The notes: a model not told the origin generated them from the letters alone. Counted from the stretch's first letter, positions 1 to 10,068 are shown. The stretch is DNA of 64,000 nt from Micrococcus endophyticus (GCF_014205115.1 NZ_JACHMW010000001.1:558001-622000); one strand, 5' to 3'. A program made the numbers and translations.

Positions 1-560
1 TCCGCCATCACGCCGTCGAGCTCCAGGGAGCCGACCTCGAAGTTCGGGACGAGGACCCCGTCGTGCACCATGGCCCCGCCGATGCCGGTGCCCAGGGTGA
101 TCACGAGCACCAGCCCGGACACGCCGCGGCCGGCGCCGTAGCGGGCCTCGGCGAGGCCCGCGGCGTCGGCGTCGTTGACCACGCGGACGGGGCGGCGCAG
201 GTGCTCCTCGAAGGCGGCCTTGAGGTCCGTGCCGATCCACGAGGGGTCGATGTTGTTCGCGGACAGGCAGACCCCGTCCTTGACGATCGAGGGGAAGCAC
301 ACGCCCAGCGGCGCGGTCGGCGCCGGGGCCTTGTCCCGCGCGTCGAGCTCGGCGGTGATGGCCGCGAGCGTCGCGGCCACCGGCTCGGCCATGGCCGGCT
401 GGGGGGTCGGGATCCGGAAGCGGTCCCCGCGCAGGGTCCCCGACTTCGGCCCGGAGCCTAGGCGGACGAGGCCGCCCTTCATGCCGGTGCCGCCGACGTC
501 GATGCCGATCGTCGTGGGGTGCTTGGAGGAGCGCTGGGCGGTGGTGGTGTGCGTCGTCAC
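1..560 (-). CDS. ppgK: Polyphosphate glucokinase (ROK family), 3' part outside window
   Basis: This gene runs off the left edge, so only the N-terminal ~186 residues are visible. The product phosphorylates glucose to glucose-6-phosphate in the cytosol using polyphosphate (and usually ATP) as donor. The N-terminus carries the ROK phosphate-binding signature GIDVGGTGMKGGLV at about residues 18–31, and the glucose-binding stretch NDADAAGLAEARYGAG followed by LGTGIGGA is typical of actinobacterial PpgK. The GTG start at 560 fits a leaderless mRNA: a TAAGCT hexamer ends 7 bp upstream. It is transcribed in the same direction as map but has its own promoter. A plain ROK glucokinase is the alternative; the polyphosphate-type assignment rests on the overall motif pattern and on ppgK lying near the sigA region in other actinobacteria. 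Confidence 0.85.
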   Translation of the reverse strand, partial: MTTHTTTAQRSSKHPTTIGIDVGGTGMKGGLVRLGSGPKSGTLRGDRFRIPTPQPAMAEPVAATLAAITAELDARDKAPAPTAPLGVCFPSIVKDGVCLSANNIDPSWIGTDLKAAFEEHLRRPVRVVNDADAAGLAEARYGAGRGVSGLVLVITLGTGIGGAMVHDGVLVPNFEVGSLELDGVMA

Positions 561-567
561 GGCCCCC

Positions 568-573
568 AGCTTA
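568..573 (-). promoter_or_regulatory. -10 element of ppgK (leaderless)
   Basis: TAAGCT on the minus strand fits the TAnnnT -10 consensus and ends 7 bp before the GTG start at 560. This spacing places the transcription start at or next to the start codon. No clear -35 box is visible. Confidence 0.5.
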
Positions 574-581
574 GTGCCACC

Positions 582-1526
582 TCAGGGCAGTGTGAGGATC
601 TCGGCCCCGTCGTCCGTAACCACGAGCGTGTGCTCGAACTGCGCGGTGCGCCGACGGTCGCGGGTCACCACGGTCCAGCCGTCGTCCCACTGGTCCCAGT
701 CGATCGTGCCGAGGGTGAGCATCGGCTCGATGGTGAACACCATGCCGGGCTCGAGCAGGCGGTCGTGGGCCGGGGCCGCGTCGTAGTGGGGGATCACGAG
801 GCCGGAGTGGAAGTCCACGCCCACGCCGTGGCCGATGAAGTCACGCACCACGCCGTAGCCAAAGCGCTTGGCGTAGGACTCGATGGCGCGGCCGATCACG
901 TTGACCTGACGGCCGGGCTTCACGGCGCGGATGCCGCGGCGCAGGGCCTCCTCGGTGCGCTCGACGAGCAGACGGGACTCTTCGTCCACGTCGCCGACCA
1001 GGTAGGTGCGGTTGTGGTCGCCGTGGACGCCGTCCAGGTACGCGGTGATGTCCAGGTTGACGATGTCCCCGTCCTCCAGGACGGTGCCGTCCGGGATGCC
1101 GTGGCAGATGACCTCGTTGATCGAGGTGCAGATGGACCGCGGGAAGCCGCGGTAGCCGAGGCACGAGGGGTAGGCGCCGTGCTCGACCAGGTAGGCGTGG
1201 GCGATCCGGTCCAGCTCGTCCGTGGTCACGCCGGGGCGGATGTAGGCGGCGGTGTGCTCCATGGCGCGGGCGGCCAGGCGGCCCGCGGCCCGGATCCGCT
1301 CGATCCCGGCTGCGTCGTAGACGTCCGAGGCGTTGCCCTCGTCCGCGGTCGCCCGGCCCACGTACTCCGGGCGGGGGATCGAGGCCGGTACAGGCGGGGC
1401 CGGCGAGGGCGCTCCCGGGGTCAGCGTCCCGACGGGCGCCAGCGACCCCGGCTGCGGTGCGGCCGGCCCCTCGGGGCGGGGGCCGTTGTGGCTGGACGGG
1501 GACGCGGTGCTCTGGCGGTGGGACAT
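582..1526 (-). CDS. map: Methionine aminopeptidase, type I
   Basis: The 314-residue cytosolic enzyme removes the initiator methionine from nascent proteins. All five metal ligands of the pita-bread fold are visible: Asp in NLDIT, Asp in GDHNRT, His in GHGVG, Glu in FTIEPM and Glu in QFEHTLVV. The first ~50 residues are a Pro/Ser/Ala-rich extension ahead of the catalytic domain, comparable to the extended actinobacterial MetAP1c enzymes, whose linker has been proposed to contact the ribosome. The ATG at 1526 is preceded at 7 bp by TAGGCT, so the mRNA is probably leaderless. It is divergent from the SPOR-like gene, with the two -10 elements only 10 bp apart. I see no missing catalytic residue. 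Confidence 0.95.
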   Translation of the reverse strand: MSHRQSTASPSSHNGPRPEGPAAPQPGSLAPVGTLTPGAPSPAPPVPASIPRPEYVGRATADEGNASDVYDAAGIERIRAAGRLAARAMEHTAAYIRPGVTTDELDRIAHAYLVEHGAYPSCLGYRGFPRSICTSINEVICHGIPDGTVLEDGDIVNLDITAYLDGVHGDHNRTYLVGDVDEESRLLVERTEEALRRGIRAVKPGRQVNVIGRAIESYAKRFGYGVVRDFIGHGVGVDFHSGLVIPHYDAAPAHDRLLEPGMVFTIEPMLTLGTIDWDQWDDGWTVVTRDRRRTAQFEHTLVVTDDGAEILTLP

Positions 1527-1533
1527 GTCCGCC

Positions 1534-1539
1534 AGCCTA
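1534..1539 (-). promoter_or_regulatory. -10 element of map (leaderless)
   Basis: TAGGCT on the minus strand ends 7 bp before the map ATG. It lies almost back to back with the -10 of the divergent SPOR-like gene. Confidence 0.5.
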
Positions 1540-1549
1540 TCGGCCCCAC

Positions 1550-1555
1550 TACTGT
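1550..1555 (+). promoter_or_regulatory. -10 element of the SPOR-like gene (leaderless)
   Basis: TACTGT ends 7 bp before the ATG at 1563 and fits TAnnnT. The short divergent intergenic space leaves room for both promoters only if both mRNAs lack leaders. Confidence 0.5.
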
Positions 1556-1562
1556 GGCCCGC

Positions 1563-1775
1563 ATGAGCGAGAAGAGCGAGTACTGGTACAACGTCCGCAC
1601 CCAGCAGGTGGAGGAGGGCGCGCAGTCGGACTGGTCCCAGCTGCTGGGCCCGTTCGGCACCCGCGAGGAGGCGCAGGGCGCGATGTCCCGCGTGCAGGCG
1701 AACAACGAGGCCGCCGACGCCGCCGATGAGCGCGACGACAACTGGGACAACAACCCCCTCAACGACGCGGACTGA
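1563..1775 (+). CDS. Small SPOR-domain-like protein
   Basis: This 70-residue acidic protein contains [13 protein letters not shown] followed by [15 protein letters not shown], the pattern of small actinobacterial proteins annotated as SPOR-domain proteins, in which a residue run resembling the V-x-x-GPF-x-x-x-EA part of a SPOR fold binds a partner surface. There is no signal peptide and no membrane segment, so a role in cell-wall glycan binding is uncertain. The tail is rich in Asn and Asp. It is divergent from map, a neighbour it commonly has in this family. The start is supported by the -10 hexamer 7 bp upstream. Function is otherwise unknown. Confidence 0.75.
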   Translation: MSEKSEYWYNVRTQQVEEGAQSDWSQLLGPFGTREEAQGAMSRVQANNEAADAADERDDNWDNNPLNDAD

Positions 1776-1793
1776 CCCCCGCCGTCCACGCCG

Positions 1794-1838
1794 CGGCCGC
1801 CCGGCCCGACCCCCCGCGGGGATCGGAGCGGGCGGCCG
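1794..1838. terminator. Nested GC hairpin between convergent genes
   Basis: Perfect 10-bp arms (CGGCCGCCCG and its complement) enclose a loop with an inner CCCC/GGGG stem. It lies 19 bp after the SPOR-like gene and 46 bp after panB, so it may terminate both. There is no T-tract on either side. A second weaker hairpin (GTCGTCC/GGACGAC, 1858–1876) follows. Confidence 0.45.
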
Positions 1839-1884
1839 TCGTCGTGCCGGGCCGCGCGTCGTCCCCGGCGGACGACCCGGCGGC

Positions 1885-2751
1885 TCAGGCCTCGAAGCCG
1901 TGCTCCGGGGCCGGGAAGGCGCCGTCGAGCACGTCGCGGCGGTAGGCGCGCACGCCCTCGCCGATCACCTCGTGCAGGCGGGCGTACTGCCGCACGAAGC
2001 GGGGGGTGCGTCCCTCGCGCAGGCCGAGCATGTCCTGCCACACGAGCACCTGGCCCGTGGTGCCGGGGCCGGCGCCGATGCCCACGGTGGGCACCCGCAG
2101 CGCGGCGTCGACGGCGGCGGCGACGTCCGAGGGCACCATCTCCATCAGGACGGCGAACGCCCCGGCCGCCTCGAGGGCGCGGGCGGAGGCGGTCATCGCC
2201 TCGACGGCGCCCTCGCCGCGGCCCTGCACCCGGTAGCCGCCGAGCACGTGCTCGGACTGCGGGGTGAAGCCGATGTGGGCCATGACCGCGACGCCGGCGG
2301 CCGTCATCGCGGCCACGTGCTCGGCGAAGCGCTCGTCGCCCTCCACCTTGACGGCGTGCGCGCCGGACTCCTTCACGAGGCGCACGGCCGACTCGACGGC
2401 CTGCCGGGGGGAGGCCTCGTAGGAGCCGAAGGGCAGGTCCGCGACCACGAGGGCCCGCTCGGCACCGCGCACCACGGCCTGGGTGAACAGGATCATCTGG
2501 TCCAGGGTGACCGGGAGCGTGGAGGAGTGGCCGAGCACCGTGTTGCCCACGGAGTCGCCCACGAGCAGCACCTCGACGCCGGCCTCGTCGAACAGCGCGG
2601 CCGTCATCGCGTCGTACACGGTGAGCATCGCGAAGCGGCGGCCCTCGTCCTTGGCCCGCTGCAGGTGGACCGTGCGGTAGCGGGACGGGGCGGGCGGGCC
2701 GTAGGGGGCGGCGACGTCGTCGTTCTTCCGGGGGGAATCGGGAGCGGACAT
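1885..2751 (-). CDS. panB: 3-methyl-2-oxobutanoate hydroxymethyltransferase
   Basis: The 288-residue enzyme transfers a hydroxymethyl group from 5,10-methylene-THF to alpha-ketoisovalerate, giving ketopantoate, the first committed step to pantothenate and CoA. Family motifs are clear: [10 protein letters not shown] near the start, [15 protein letters not shown] with the Mg-binding Asp, [26 protein letters not shown] and the catalytic Glu region [10 protein letters not shown]. Length matches the family after a ~27-residue N-terminal extension. The ATG at 2751 sits 7 bp from a TAGACT hexamer, so the mRNA is probably leaderless. It is divergent from glnA2. No other pan gene is in the window. Confidence 0.95.
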   Translation of the reverse strand: MSAPDSPRKNDDVAAPYGPPAPSRYRTVHLQRAKDEGRRFAMLTVYDAMTAALFDEAGVEVLLVGDSVGNTVLGHSSTLPVTLDQMILFTQAVVRGAERALVVADLPFGSYEASPRQAVESAVRLVKESGAHAVKVEGDERFAEHVAAMTAAGVAVMAHIGFTPQSEHVLGGYRVQGRGEGAVEAMTASARALEAAGAFAVLMEMVPSDVAAAVDAALRVPTVGIGAGPGTTGQVLVWQDMLGLREGRTPRFVRQYARLHEVIGEGVRAYRRDVLDGAFPAPEHGFEA

Positions 2752-2758
2752 GGCCCGG

Positions 2759-2764
2759 AGTCTA
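2759..2764 (-). promoter_or_regulatory. -10 element of panB (leaderless)
   Basis: TAGACT on the minus strand ends 7 bp before the panB ATG and is only 12 bp from the divergent glnA2 -10 element. Confidence 0.5.
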
Positions 2765-2776
2765 CGCGGCGCGTTC

Positions 2777-2782
2777 TAGAGT
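2777..2782 (+). promoter_or_regulatory. -10 element of glnA2 (leaderless)
   Basis: TAGAGT ends 6 bp before the glnA2 ATG at 2789. The glnA2–glnE mRNA would therefore have little or no 5' leader. Confidence 0.5.
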
Positions 2783-2788
2783 GGCCGC

Positions 2789-4129
2789 ATGGATCGACAG
2801 CAGGACTACGTGCTCCGCACCATCGAGGACCGGGACGTGAGGTTCGTGCGCCTGTGGTTCACGGACGTCGTCGGGACGCTGAAGTCGGTGGCGCTGTCCC
2901 CGGCCGAGGTGGAGAACGCGTTCGCCGAGGGGCTGGGCTTCGACGGCTCCTCGATCGACGGCTACACCCGCATCTCCGAGTCGGACATGCTGCTGCAGCC
3001 GGACCCGGCCACCTTCCAGATCCTGCCCTGGCGCGGGGACAGCGGGCAGAGTTCGCGCATGTTCTGCGACGTCCTCACCCCGGACGGGCGCCCCGCCCCG
3101 GCCGACCCCCGCCACGTGCTGCGCCGCGTGCTGGAGAAGGCCTCGGACATGGGCTTCTCCTGCTTCATGCACCCGGAGATCGAGTTCTACCTGCTCACGA
3201 GCGACCAGCCCGGCCCCGACGGCCGGCCCGTGCCGGTGGACCGCGCCGGCTACTTCGACAACGTGCCCGGCTCCGACGCCGCCGACTTCCGCCGCGACGC
3301 CGTGACGCTGCTGGAGAGCATGGGCATCTCCGTGGAGTTCAGCCACCACGAGAACGGCCCGGGCCAGAACGAGATCGACCTGCGCGCCGCCGACGCGCTG
3401 ACCACCGCGGACAACGTGATGACGTTCCGCACCGTGGTCAAGGAGGTGGCCGCAGCCCAGGGCACCTACGCCACCTTCATGCCCAAGCCGTTCTCCGAGC
3501 ACCCCGGCTCGGGCATGCACACCCACATCTCCCTCTTCGAGGGCGACTCCAACGCCTTCTACGACCCCGCAGACGAGTTCCGGCTCTCCGTGACGGGCCG
3601 CCGGTTCATCGCCGGCCTGCTGCGCCACTCCGTGGAGATCAGCGCCGTCACCCACCAGTTCGTCAACTCCTACAAGCGCCTGTGGGGCGGCGGCGAGGCG
3701 CCCTCGTACGTCTCCTGGGGACACAACAACCGCTCCGCGCTCGTGCGCGTGCCCCTGTACAAGCCGGACAAGGCCGGCTCCGCCCGCATCGAGTACCGCG
3801 GCATCGACGCCTCGGCCAACCCGTACCTGGCCTACGCGCTGCTGCTGGCCGCCGGCCTGAAGGGCATCGAGGAGGGCTACGAGCTGCCCGAGTCCGCCGC
3901 CGAGGACGTCAGCGCGCTCACCACCCACGAGCGCCGGGTCCTCGGCCACGACCCGCTGCCCGGCACCCTGCACGACGCCCTGCGCGCCGCCGAGGAGTCC
4001 GAGTTCGTCGCCTCCGTGCTGGGCGAGCACGTCTTCGACGCCCTGCTGCGCAACAAGCGCCAGGAGTGGGACGACTACCGGGTGGAGGTCACGCCGTACG
4101 AGCTGCGGCGCTACCTCTCCGGCCTCTGA
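2789..4129 (+). CDS. glnA2: Glutamine synthetase-like ligase, GlnA2 type
   Basis: The 446-residue type I glutamine synthetase fold has a beta-grasp N-domain with LGFDGSSIDGY at about residues 50–60 and the catalytic domain with HPEIEFYLL, the ammonia/glutamate-binding segment ENGPGQNEIDLR, the ATP-binding KPFSEHPGSGMHTHISL and the Arg-rich NNRSALVRVP and RIEYRGIDASANPYLA motifs. It would condense glutamate and ammonia, although GlnA2 paralogues in actinobacteria are usually minor isoenzymes. It is shorter than GlnA1 and lies 10 bp upstream of glnE, as in other actinobacteria. The position of the regulatory Tyr reads EGYELP rather than DLYELP, so whether GlnE modifies it is unclear. Start choice is supported by the -10 hexamer just upstream. 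Confidence 0.9.
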   Translation: MDRQQDYVLRTIEDRDVRFVRLWFTDVVGTLKSVALSPAEVENAFAEGLGFDGSSIDGYTRISESDMLLQPDPATFQILPWRGDSGQSSRMFCDVLTPDGRPAPADPRHVLRRVLEKASDMGFSCFMHPEIEFYLLTSDQPGPDGRPVPVDRAGYFDNVPGSDAADFRRDAVTLLESMGISVEFSHHENGPGQNEIDLRAADALTTADNVMTFRTVVKEVAAAQGTYATFMPKPFSEHPGSGMHTHISLFEGDSNAFYDPADEFRLSVTGRRFIAGLLRHSVEISAVTHQFVNSYKRLWGGGEAPSYVSWGHNNRSALVRVPLYKPDKAGSARIEYRGIDASANPYLAYALLLAAGLKGIEEGYELPESAAEDVSALTTHERRVLGHDPLPGTLHDALRAAEESEFVASVLGEHVFDALLRNKRQEWDDYRVEVTPYELRRYLSGL

Positions 4130-4139
4130 GGCGCCGGCC

Positions 4140-7100
4140 GTGTCCGCCCTGCCAGAGGCGGCGACCGCCGACGCCCCGGACCGCCGCGCCCTCGCGCAGG
4201 CGGGGGTCGCCGACGCCCGCCGCGTCCAGTCGCTGCTCGCCTCCCCGGAGTTCGAGGGGGCCGACGTCGCCCCCCTCGTGGAGCGGCTCGGCCACGCCGC
4301 CGACCCGGACCGCGCCCTGCTGCTCTGGGTGCGCCTCGCCGAGCGCGAGCCCCGCGTCCACCGCGCCCTGCGGGACCCGGAGACCACCGCGCGCCTGCTG
4401 CGCCTGCTCGGCGCCTCCGAGGCGCTCGGCGAGTTCCTCATCCGCCGTCCCGAGCACCTCGACCTCGTCCTCGAGCCCGAGTCCGCCGCCGCGACCGCCC
4501 CGGCGCTCGCCCAGCCGGACCCCGCGGACGGCGAGGAGTGGGCCGACGAGCCCGCGGCCCTGCGCCGCCTGCTCCTGGAGGCGGTGGAGGCCGACCCCGA
4601 CGCCGACCGGCCCCGCGCCGGGCTGACCGGCACGGACGCCGCCGTCGCCCTGCGCCGCGCCTACCGACGCCAGCTCGCCGCGATCGCCCTGCGCGACCTC
4701 GACTCCGCGGATCCCGCCGCCGTCATGCCCTCCGTCGGCCGCTGGCTCGCCGACCTGGCCGGAGCCGCCGTGGACGCCGCGCTCGCGGTCTCGCGGGCCA
4801 CGCTCGCCGAGCGCGAGGGCCCCGCGGTGGACCGCGTGGACCTGGCCGTGATCGGCATGGGCAAGTGCGGCGCCCGGGAGCTGAACTACATCTCCGACGT
4901 CGACGTGGTCTTCGTCCACGAGCTCCTCGACCCCGGCCCGGACGCCGCCGGGGAGGCCGGTGCGGACGGGGCCGACGGGGAGGCGTCCGACGCCGTCGAC
5001 GGCACGCGCGCCGCGGTGCTGGCCGCCGAGCTCGCCGCCGGCATAGGCCGCGTCATCCAGGCCGCCGCCCCCGAGCCCGGCCTCTGGGAGGTGGACGCCA
5101 ACCTGCGCCCCGAGGGCAAGGACGGCGCCCTCAGCCGCACCCTGGACTCCCACACCGAGTACTACCGCCGCTGGGCCCACGGCTGGGAGTTCCAGGCGCT
5201 GCTCAAGGCCCGCTCCATCGCCGGCTCCGCCGACCTGGGCGCCCGCTACCTCGAGCGGATCTGGCCCCGGGTCTGGGAGTCCTCGGCGCGCGAGGGCTTC
5301 GTGGACTCGGTGCGGGCCATGCGCTCGCGGGTGCTGGAGACCATCGCCCCGGCCGAGCGGGAGCGGCAGATCAAGCTCGGCTCCGGCGGGCTGCGGGACG
5401 TGGAGTTCACCGCGCAGCTGCTCCAGCTCGTGCACGGGCGCGCGGACGAGTCGATCCGCGTCCGCGGCACCCTGGACGCCGTGCGGGCGCTGCACGAGGC
5501 CTCCTACATCAGCACCCGGGACGCGGCCGCCTTCGACGAGCACTACCGGTGGCTGCGCACGCTCGAGCACCGCATCCAGCTCGTGCACCTGCGACGCACC
5601 CACCTGATGCCGGTCAAGGACGAGGCCCTCCGCATCGTCGCCCGCTCGCTGCGCGGCTCCCAGGAGACCGGGCCGGCCACCGGCGAGGACCTGCAGGCCG
5701 CGTTCACGCGGGTCCGCCGGGCCGTGCGGGGCCTGCACGAGACGGTGTTCTACCGGCCGCTGCTGTCCACCACCGCCGCCCTGTCCGACGACGAGGTGCG
5801 CCTGTCCGCCGAGGCGGTGCGCGAGCGCCTCGCGGCCCTGGGCTACCGCGACCCGAAGGGGGCGCTGCGGCACATCGAGGCGCTCACCCAGGGCGTCTCC
5901 CGCCGGGCCGCGATCCAGCGCCAGCTGCTGCCGGCCATGCTCGGCTGGTTCGCGGAGGGCGCGGACCCCGACGGCGGCCTGCTCGCCTTCCGCCGGCTGT
6001 CCGAGTCCCTGGGCGGCACGTCCTGGTACCTGCGGATGCTGCGCGACTCCTCCGACGCCGCCCGGCGGCTCTGCCTCGTGCTCGCCGCCTCGCGGTTCGT
6101 CGGGGACCTGCTGGAGCACTCGCCCGAGGCCGTGGCATGGGTGGGCGACGACCGCGAGCTCGAGCCGCGCGGCACCGTCCAGCTGTGGCGCCAGGCCGAC
6201 GCCCGCCTGGACCGGCGCATTGAGGCGCAGGAGGCCCCGGCCGCCGTCCGCCACGTGCGGCAGGTGCGCCGCAGCGAGACCCTGCGCGTGGCCCTGGCGG
6301 ACATCTCGGGGCTGCTGGACCTCGAGGCCGTCACCGGGGCCCTGTCGGACATCGACCAGATCACCGTGGTCGGCGCCCTGCGCGTGGCCTCGCGCGCCGT
6401 CGTCGGGGACGCCGACCCGCTCACCGACGTGCTCGTGGTGGCCATGGGCCGCCAGGGCGGCCGGGAGATCACCTACGGCTCGGACCTCGACGCCCTGTTC
6501 GTGCACCGGCCACGCCCCGGCGTCGACGAGGGGCGGGCGCGCGAGCAGGCCGAGGAGGTCGTGCGGACGCTGATGTCCCTGCTGCACCGCCCCGCGACCC
6601 CGCCGCTGCCCGGCGAGCGGCCGCTCGAGGTGGACGCCGACCTGCGCCCCGAGGGACGCCAGGGGCCGCTCGTGCGCACCCTGGACTCGTACCGGGAGTA
6701 CTACGGGCGCTGGGCGGAGGTGTGGGAGCGCCAGGCGCTGCTGCGCGCCCGGCCCCTGGCCGGCGACGACGACCTCGCCACCGACTTCCGGCGGTGGGCC
6801 GACGGGGTCCGCTACGCCGGGGACCTGACCACCGCAGACGCGCGGGAGATCCGGCGCATCAAGGCCCGTGTGGAGGCCGAGCGCCTGCCCCGCGGCGCGG
6901 ACCCCTCCCGGCACGTCAAGCTCGGCCGCGGCGGGCTCTCGGACGTGGAGTGGCTGGTGCAGTCCCTGCAGCTGCGCCACGCGGGCGAGGTCGAGGACCT
7001 GCGGGTCACCGGCACGCTGCCGGCCCTGCGGGCGATCGCCCGGCACGGGCTGCTGCCCGAGGCCGAGGTCGCCGTGCTGGAGGAGGCGTGGCTGCTGGCG

Positions 7101-7292
7101 AGCCGGATCCGCGCGGCCGTGCTGCTGTGGACCGGGAAGGTCGGGGACGTGCTGCCCACCAACATGCGCGACCTCGAGGCCATCGCCCGGCTCAGCGGCG
7201 TCGGGACCGCCGGAGGCGAGCTGGAGGAGCGCTACTTGCGCGTCACGCGGCTGGCACGGCAGGTGTTCGAGGCCCGCTTCTACGGGCTCTGA
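4140..7292 (+). CDS. glnE: Glutamine synthetase adenylyltransferase / deadenylase
   Basis: The 1050-residue bifunctional enzyme adds AMP to, or removes it from, the regulatory Tyr of type I glutamine synthetase in response to nitrogen status. Two nucleotidyltransferase domains are visible: [18 protein letters not shown] at about residue 238 and [20 protein letters not shown] at about residue 766, each with the paired Asp that bind metal. Both are followed by VDANLRPEG / [12 protein letters not shown] and by [12 protein letters not shown] / [12 protein letters not shown] motifs typical of GlnE. It starts with GTG 10 bp after glnA2 and must be co-transcribed. Its best target by motif is the GlnA1 encoded 1.3 kb downstream, which carries the DLYELP site. 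Confidence 0.95.
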   Translation: MSALPEAATADAPDRRALAQAGVADARRVQSLLASPEFEGADVAPLVERLGHAADPDRALLLWVRLAEREPRVHRALRDPETTARLLRLLGASEALGEFLIRRPEHLDLVLEPESAAATAPALAQPDPADGEEWADEPAALRRLLLEAVEADPDADRPRAGLTGTDAAVALRRAYRRQLAAIALRDLDSADPAAVMPSVGRWLADLAGAAVDAALAVSRATLAEREGPAVDRVDLAVIGMGKCGARELNYISDVDVVFVHELLDPGPDAAGEAGADGADGEASDAVDGTRAAVLAAELAAGIGRVIQAAAPEPGLWEVDANLRPEGKDGALSRTLDSHTEYYRRWAHGWEFQALLKARSIAGSADLGARYLERIWPRVWESSAREGFVDSVRAMRSRVLETIAPAERERQIKLGSGGLRDVEFTAQLLQLVHGRADESIRVRGTLDAVRALHEASYISTRDAAAFDEHYRWLRTLEHRIQLVHLRRTHLMPVKDEALRIVARSLRGSQETGPATGEDLQAAFTRVRRAVRGLHETVFYRPLLSTTAALSDDEVRLSAEAVRERLAALGYRDPKGALRHIEALTQGVSRRAAIQRQLLPAMLGWFAEGADPDGGLLAFRRLSESLGGTSWYLRMLRDSSDAARRLCLVLAASRFVGDLLEHSPEAVAWVGDDRELEPRGTVQLWRQADARLDRRIEAQEAPAAVRHVRQVRRSETLRVALADISGLLDLEAVTGALSDIDQITVVGALRVASRAVVGDADPLTDVLVVAMGRQGGREITYGSDLDALFVHRPRPGVDEGRAREQAEEVVRTLMSLLHRPATPPLPGERPLEVDADLRPEGRQGPLVRTLDSYREYYGRWAEVWERQALLRARPLAGDDDLATDFRRWADGVRYAGDLTTADAREIRRIKARVEAERLPRGADPSRHVKLGRGGLSDVEWLVQSLQLRHAGEVEDLRVTGTLPALRAIARHGLLPEAEVAVLEEAWLLASRIRAAVLLWTGKVGDVLPTNMRDLEAIARLSGVGTAGGELEERYLRVTRLARQVFEARFYGL

Positions 7293-7330
7293 GCCCCGAC
7301 GCCGGCCCGCGCGCGGCGGGGCACCGCGGA

Positions 7331-7361
7331 CGGCCGCGGGGCCGCCGGGAGGCCCCGGCCG
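7331..7361. terminator. GC hairpin between glnE and the LLM gene
   Basis: Arms of about 11 bp (CGGCC…GGGGCC against GGCCCCGGCCG) pair with a 2-nt bulge 38 bp after the glnE stop and right next to the convergent gene's stop. There is no T-tract, so this is a weak call. Confidence 0.35.
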
Positions 7362-7364
7362 GGC

Positions 7365-8369
7365 TCAGGCCCGGACGACGTGCTCGCCGAGCAGCTCCAG
7401 GGTGCGCCGACGCACGCCGGCGTCCTGGGCCGCCGTCGTGATGATCAGCTCGTCGGCCTGGACCTTCGCGGCGAAGTCCCGCAGCCAGGTCGCGGTCTCC
7501 TCGCCGGTGCCCACGGCGGTGCACTCGAGCATGGTGAGCACCTGCTGGCCGGCGGGGGAGTGCAGCAGCATCTCCACCTCGTCGTCGCTCAGCGTGCGGC
7601 CCCGGCCGAGCATCATGCGGATCCGGGCGCGGCGGGCGGCCTCCCACTCCCGGTCGGCCTCCTCCCGCGTGTCCGCGGCGATCACGTTGGCCGCCGCGAT
7701 GAAGTGCGGCTCGGCCAGCGCCTCGGAGGGCTCGAAGTGCTCGCGGTACAGGCGGGCCGCGTGCTCGAGCATCTGCGGGGCGAAGTGGCTGGCGAACGCG
7801 TAGCCCAGGCCCAGCTGGGCGGCCAGCTGGGCGCCGAACGCGGAGGAGCCGAGGATGTAGAGCGGCACGTCGGTGCCCTTGCCCGGGTACGCCTCGATGC
7901 CGGGGATGCGCGTGCGGCCCGTCAGGTAGCCCTGCAGCTCCAGGACGTCCTGCGGGAAGCGCTCGGCGGCCGAGGGGTCTCGGCGCAGCGCCTGCAGGGT
8001 GCGCTGGTCCGTGCCGGGGGCGCGGCCCACGCCCAGGTCGATGCGGCCGGGGTGCAGCTCGGCCAGGGTGCCGAACTGCTCGGCGATGACCAGCGGCGAG
8101 TGGTTGGGCAGCATGACCCCGCCGGACCCGAGCCGGATCGACTCGGTGTGCGCCGCCACATGCGCGATGAGCACGGACGTGGCCGAGGAGGCGATGGCCG
8201 GCATGTTGTGGTGCTCGGCGTACCAGACCCGGCGGAAGCCGGCCCGCTCCGCCGCCTGCGCCTGCTCGACGGACTCGGCGACGGCCTCGGCCACGCTCGC
8301 GCCGTCGCGGACGGTGGCCAGGTCCAGCAGGGACAGCGGCAGGTCGGTGGGGGCGCGGTGCTCGGTCAT
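7365..8369 (-). CDS. LLM-class flavin-dependent oxidoreductase
   Basis: The 334-residue protein belongs to the luciferase-like TIM-barrel family that uses reduced flavin (FMN or F420) to oxidise small substrates. Visible family blocks are [22 protein letters not shown] near residue 45, [25 protein letters not shown] and [17 protein letters not shown], typical of the MsnO8/luxA-like subgroup. The in-frame region extends upstream to 8489, but the ATG at 8369 is preceded by AGGAGG at optimal spacing, so I place the start there. The substrate cannot be deduced. It is a single gene between convergent glnE and upstream glnA1. A GGAAT box 61 bp upstream hints at stress-sigma control but is weak. Confidence 0.88.
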   Translation of the reverse strand: MTEHRAPTDLPLSLLDLATVRDGASVAEAVAESVEQAQAAERAGFRRVWYAEHHNMPAIASSATSVLIAHVAAHTESIRLGSGGVMLPNHSPLVIAEQFGTLAELHPGRIDLGVGRAPGTDQRTLQALRRDPSAAERFPQDVLELQGYLTGRTRIPGIEAYPGKGTDVPLYILGSSAFGAQLAAQLGLGYAFASHFAPQMLEHAARLYREHFEPSEALAEPHFIAAANVIAADTREEADREWEAARRARIRMMLGRGRTLSDDEVEMLLHSPAGQQVLTMLECTAVGTGEETATWLRDFAAKVQADELIITTAAQDAGVRRRTLELLGEHVVRA

Positions 8370-8478
8370 GGTCCTCCTCGTGGGGCGCGGGCGTCTCTCC
8401 CCGGGTCCAGCGCGGGTCCGGGCCCCGATATTCCGGGCGCGCGGTCCGGCGTGGCCCCGGCATGCCCCCGGAACGCCG

Positions 8479-8516
8479 ACGGCCGGCACCCTCCCGCAGG
8501 GGAGGACGCCGGCCGT
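8479..8516 (-). terminator. Hairpin terminator downstream of glnA1
   Basis: Arms ACGGCCGGC and GCCGGCCGT pair around an inner CTCCC/GGGAG stem with a 3-by-3 internal mismatch, 53 bp past the glnA1 stop. It separates glnA1 from the LLM gene transcribed in the same direction. Confidence 0.5.
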
Positions 8517-8568
8517 GGGCGGTCGGGCGCCGTGCGGACCGGGGGTCCGCGGCGCCCGGTCCGGCGGA

Positions 8569-9993
8569 TCAGACCGAGTAGTACAGCTCGAACTCGTAGG
8601 GGTTCGGGCGCGCGGCCAGCGGGGCGATCTCCATCTCGCGCTTGTACGCGATCCAGGTCTCGATCAGCTCCTCGGTGAACACGTCGCCGGCCAGGAGGAA
8701 CTCGTGGTCCTCCTCGAGGGCGTTCAGGGCCTCGTCCAGGGTGGCGGGTGCCTTCTGGATGTCGGCGGCCTCCTCGGCCGGCAGCTCGTAGAGGTCCTTG
8801 TCGATCGGCTCGGCCGGCTCGATGCGGTTGCGGATGCCGTCCAGGCCGGCCATCAGCTGCGCGGCGAACGCGAGGTACGGGTTGCCCGAGGCGTCCGGGG
8901 CGCGGAACTCGATGCGCTTGGCCTTCGGGTTGGGGCCGGTGATCGGGATGCGGATGCCCGCCGAGCGGTTGCCCTGCGAGTAGACCATGTTCACGGGGGC
9001 CTCGAAGCCCGGCACCAGGCGGCGGTAGGAGTTCACCGTGGGGTTGGTGAACGCCAGGACCGCGGAGGCGTGCTTCAGCAGGCCGCCGATGTACCAGCGG
9101 GCGGTGTCCGAGAGGTTCGCGTAGCCCTTCTCGTCGAAGAACAGCGGCTCGCCGCCGTTCCACAGGGACTGGTGGCAGTGCATGCCGGAGCCGTTGTCGC
9201 CGAAGACGGGCTTGGGCATGAAGGTGGCCGTCTTGCCGAACTGCTCGGCGACGTTCTTGACGACGTACTTGAACTTCTGCAGGTCGTCCGCCGAGTGGGT
9301 CAGCGTGTTGAAGCGGTAGTTGATCTCCGCCTGGCCCGCGGCGGCCACCTCGTGGTGGGAGCGCTCGACCTCGAGGCCGACCTCGGCCAGGACCGCGCAG
9401 ATCTCGTCGCGCAGGTCGGCCTGCTTGTCCGTGGGGGAGACGGGGAAGTAGCCGCCCTTGAGGCTGGTCTTGTGGCTCAGGTTGCCGCCCTCGTCCTCGC
9501 GGGAGGCGTTCCACCAGGCCTCGTCCGAGTCCACGGCGTAGAACGAGCCGCGGGGGGAGGACTCGTAGCGGACGTCCTCGAAGATGAAAAACTCGGCCTC
9601 GGGGGCGAAGAACGCCGTGTCCGCGATGCCGGAGGAGCTCAGGTAGGCCTCCGCGCGCTGGGCCACGCCGCGCGGGTCGCGCAGGTAGGGCTCGCCGGTG
9701 CGGGGGTTCACGATGGAGAAGTTCATCGTGAGGGTCTTGCGGACGCGGAAGGGGTCCACGAAGGCCGTCGCGACGTCCGGAATGAGCTGCATGTCGGACT
9801 CGGCGATGCCGGCGAAGCCCCGGATGGAGGAGCCGTCGAACAGCTGGCCCGTGGTGAAGAAGTCCTCGTCGACCGTGGACGCGGGCACGTTGAAGTGGTG
9901 CTGCATGCCGGGGAGGTCGGTGAAGCGGATGTCGACGAACTCGATCCCCTCTTCCTTGATGTACGCGAGGACGTCCGCGGGGGAGGTGAACAT
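8569..9993 (-). CDS. glnA: Glutamine synthetase, type I
   Basis: This 474-residue enzyme is the main dodecameric glutamine synthetase, which makes glutamine from glutamate, ammonia and ATP in the cytosol. It shows [22 protein letters not shown], the glutamate-binding Glu in [37 protein letters not shown] and [15 protein letters not shown]. The adenylylation site is intact: DLYELP, with Tyr at about residue 402, making it the probable substrate of GlnE. I start at the ATG at 9993, which follows AGGAG by 8 bp, rather than 42 bp further upstream, because the conserved N-terminus ([15 protein letters not shown]) begins there. A TAGGGT -10 hexamer lies about 70 bp upstream. Confidence 0.97.
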   Translation of the reverse strand: MFTSPADVLAYIKEEGIEFVDIRFTDLPGMQHHFNVPASTVDEDFFTTGQLFDGSSIRGFAGIAESDMQLIPDVATAFVDPFRVRKTLTMNFSIVNPRTGEPYLRDPRGVAQRAEAYLSSSGIADTAFFAPEAEFFIFEDVRYESSPRGSFYAVDSDEAWWNASREDEGGNLSHKTSLKGGYFPVSPTDKQADLRDEICAVLAEVGLEVERSHHEVAAAGQAEINYRFNTLTHSADDLQKFKYVVKNVAEQFGKTATFMPKPVFGDNGSGMHCHQSLWNGGEPLFFDEKGYANLSDTARWYIGGLLKHASAVLAFTNPTVNSYRRLVPGFEAPVNMVYSQGNRSAGIRIPITGPNPKAKRIEFRAPDASGNPYLAFAAQLMAGLDGIRNRIEPAEPIDKDLYELPAEEAADIQKAPATLDEALNALEEDHEFLLAGDVFTEELIETWIAYKREMEIAPLAARPNPYEFELYYSV

Positions 9994-10062
9994 GGTGCGC
10001 TCCTGTGGTCGTGACGATGGTGGCATGTCCGGCACGGCGGCGCTGGCGTGGCGGGTGTCACC

Positions 10063-10068
10063 ACCCTA
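10063..10068 (-). promoter_or_regulatory. -10 element of glnA
   Basis: TAGGGT on the minus strand predicts a transcription start near 10056 and a leader of about 60 nt with a good AGGAG ribosome-binding site. No matching -35 box is evident. Confidence 0.45.

Noticed and set aside
4089-7046. Long minus-strand reading frame opposite glnE
   Set aside because: It is a shadow frame of a high-GC gene with no recognisable protein pattern, while the plus strand carries clear GlnE motifs.
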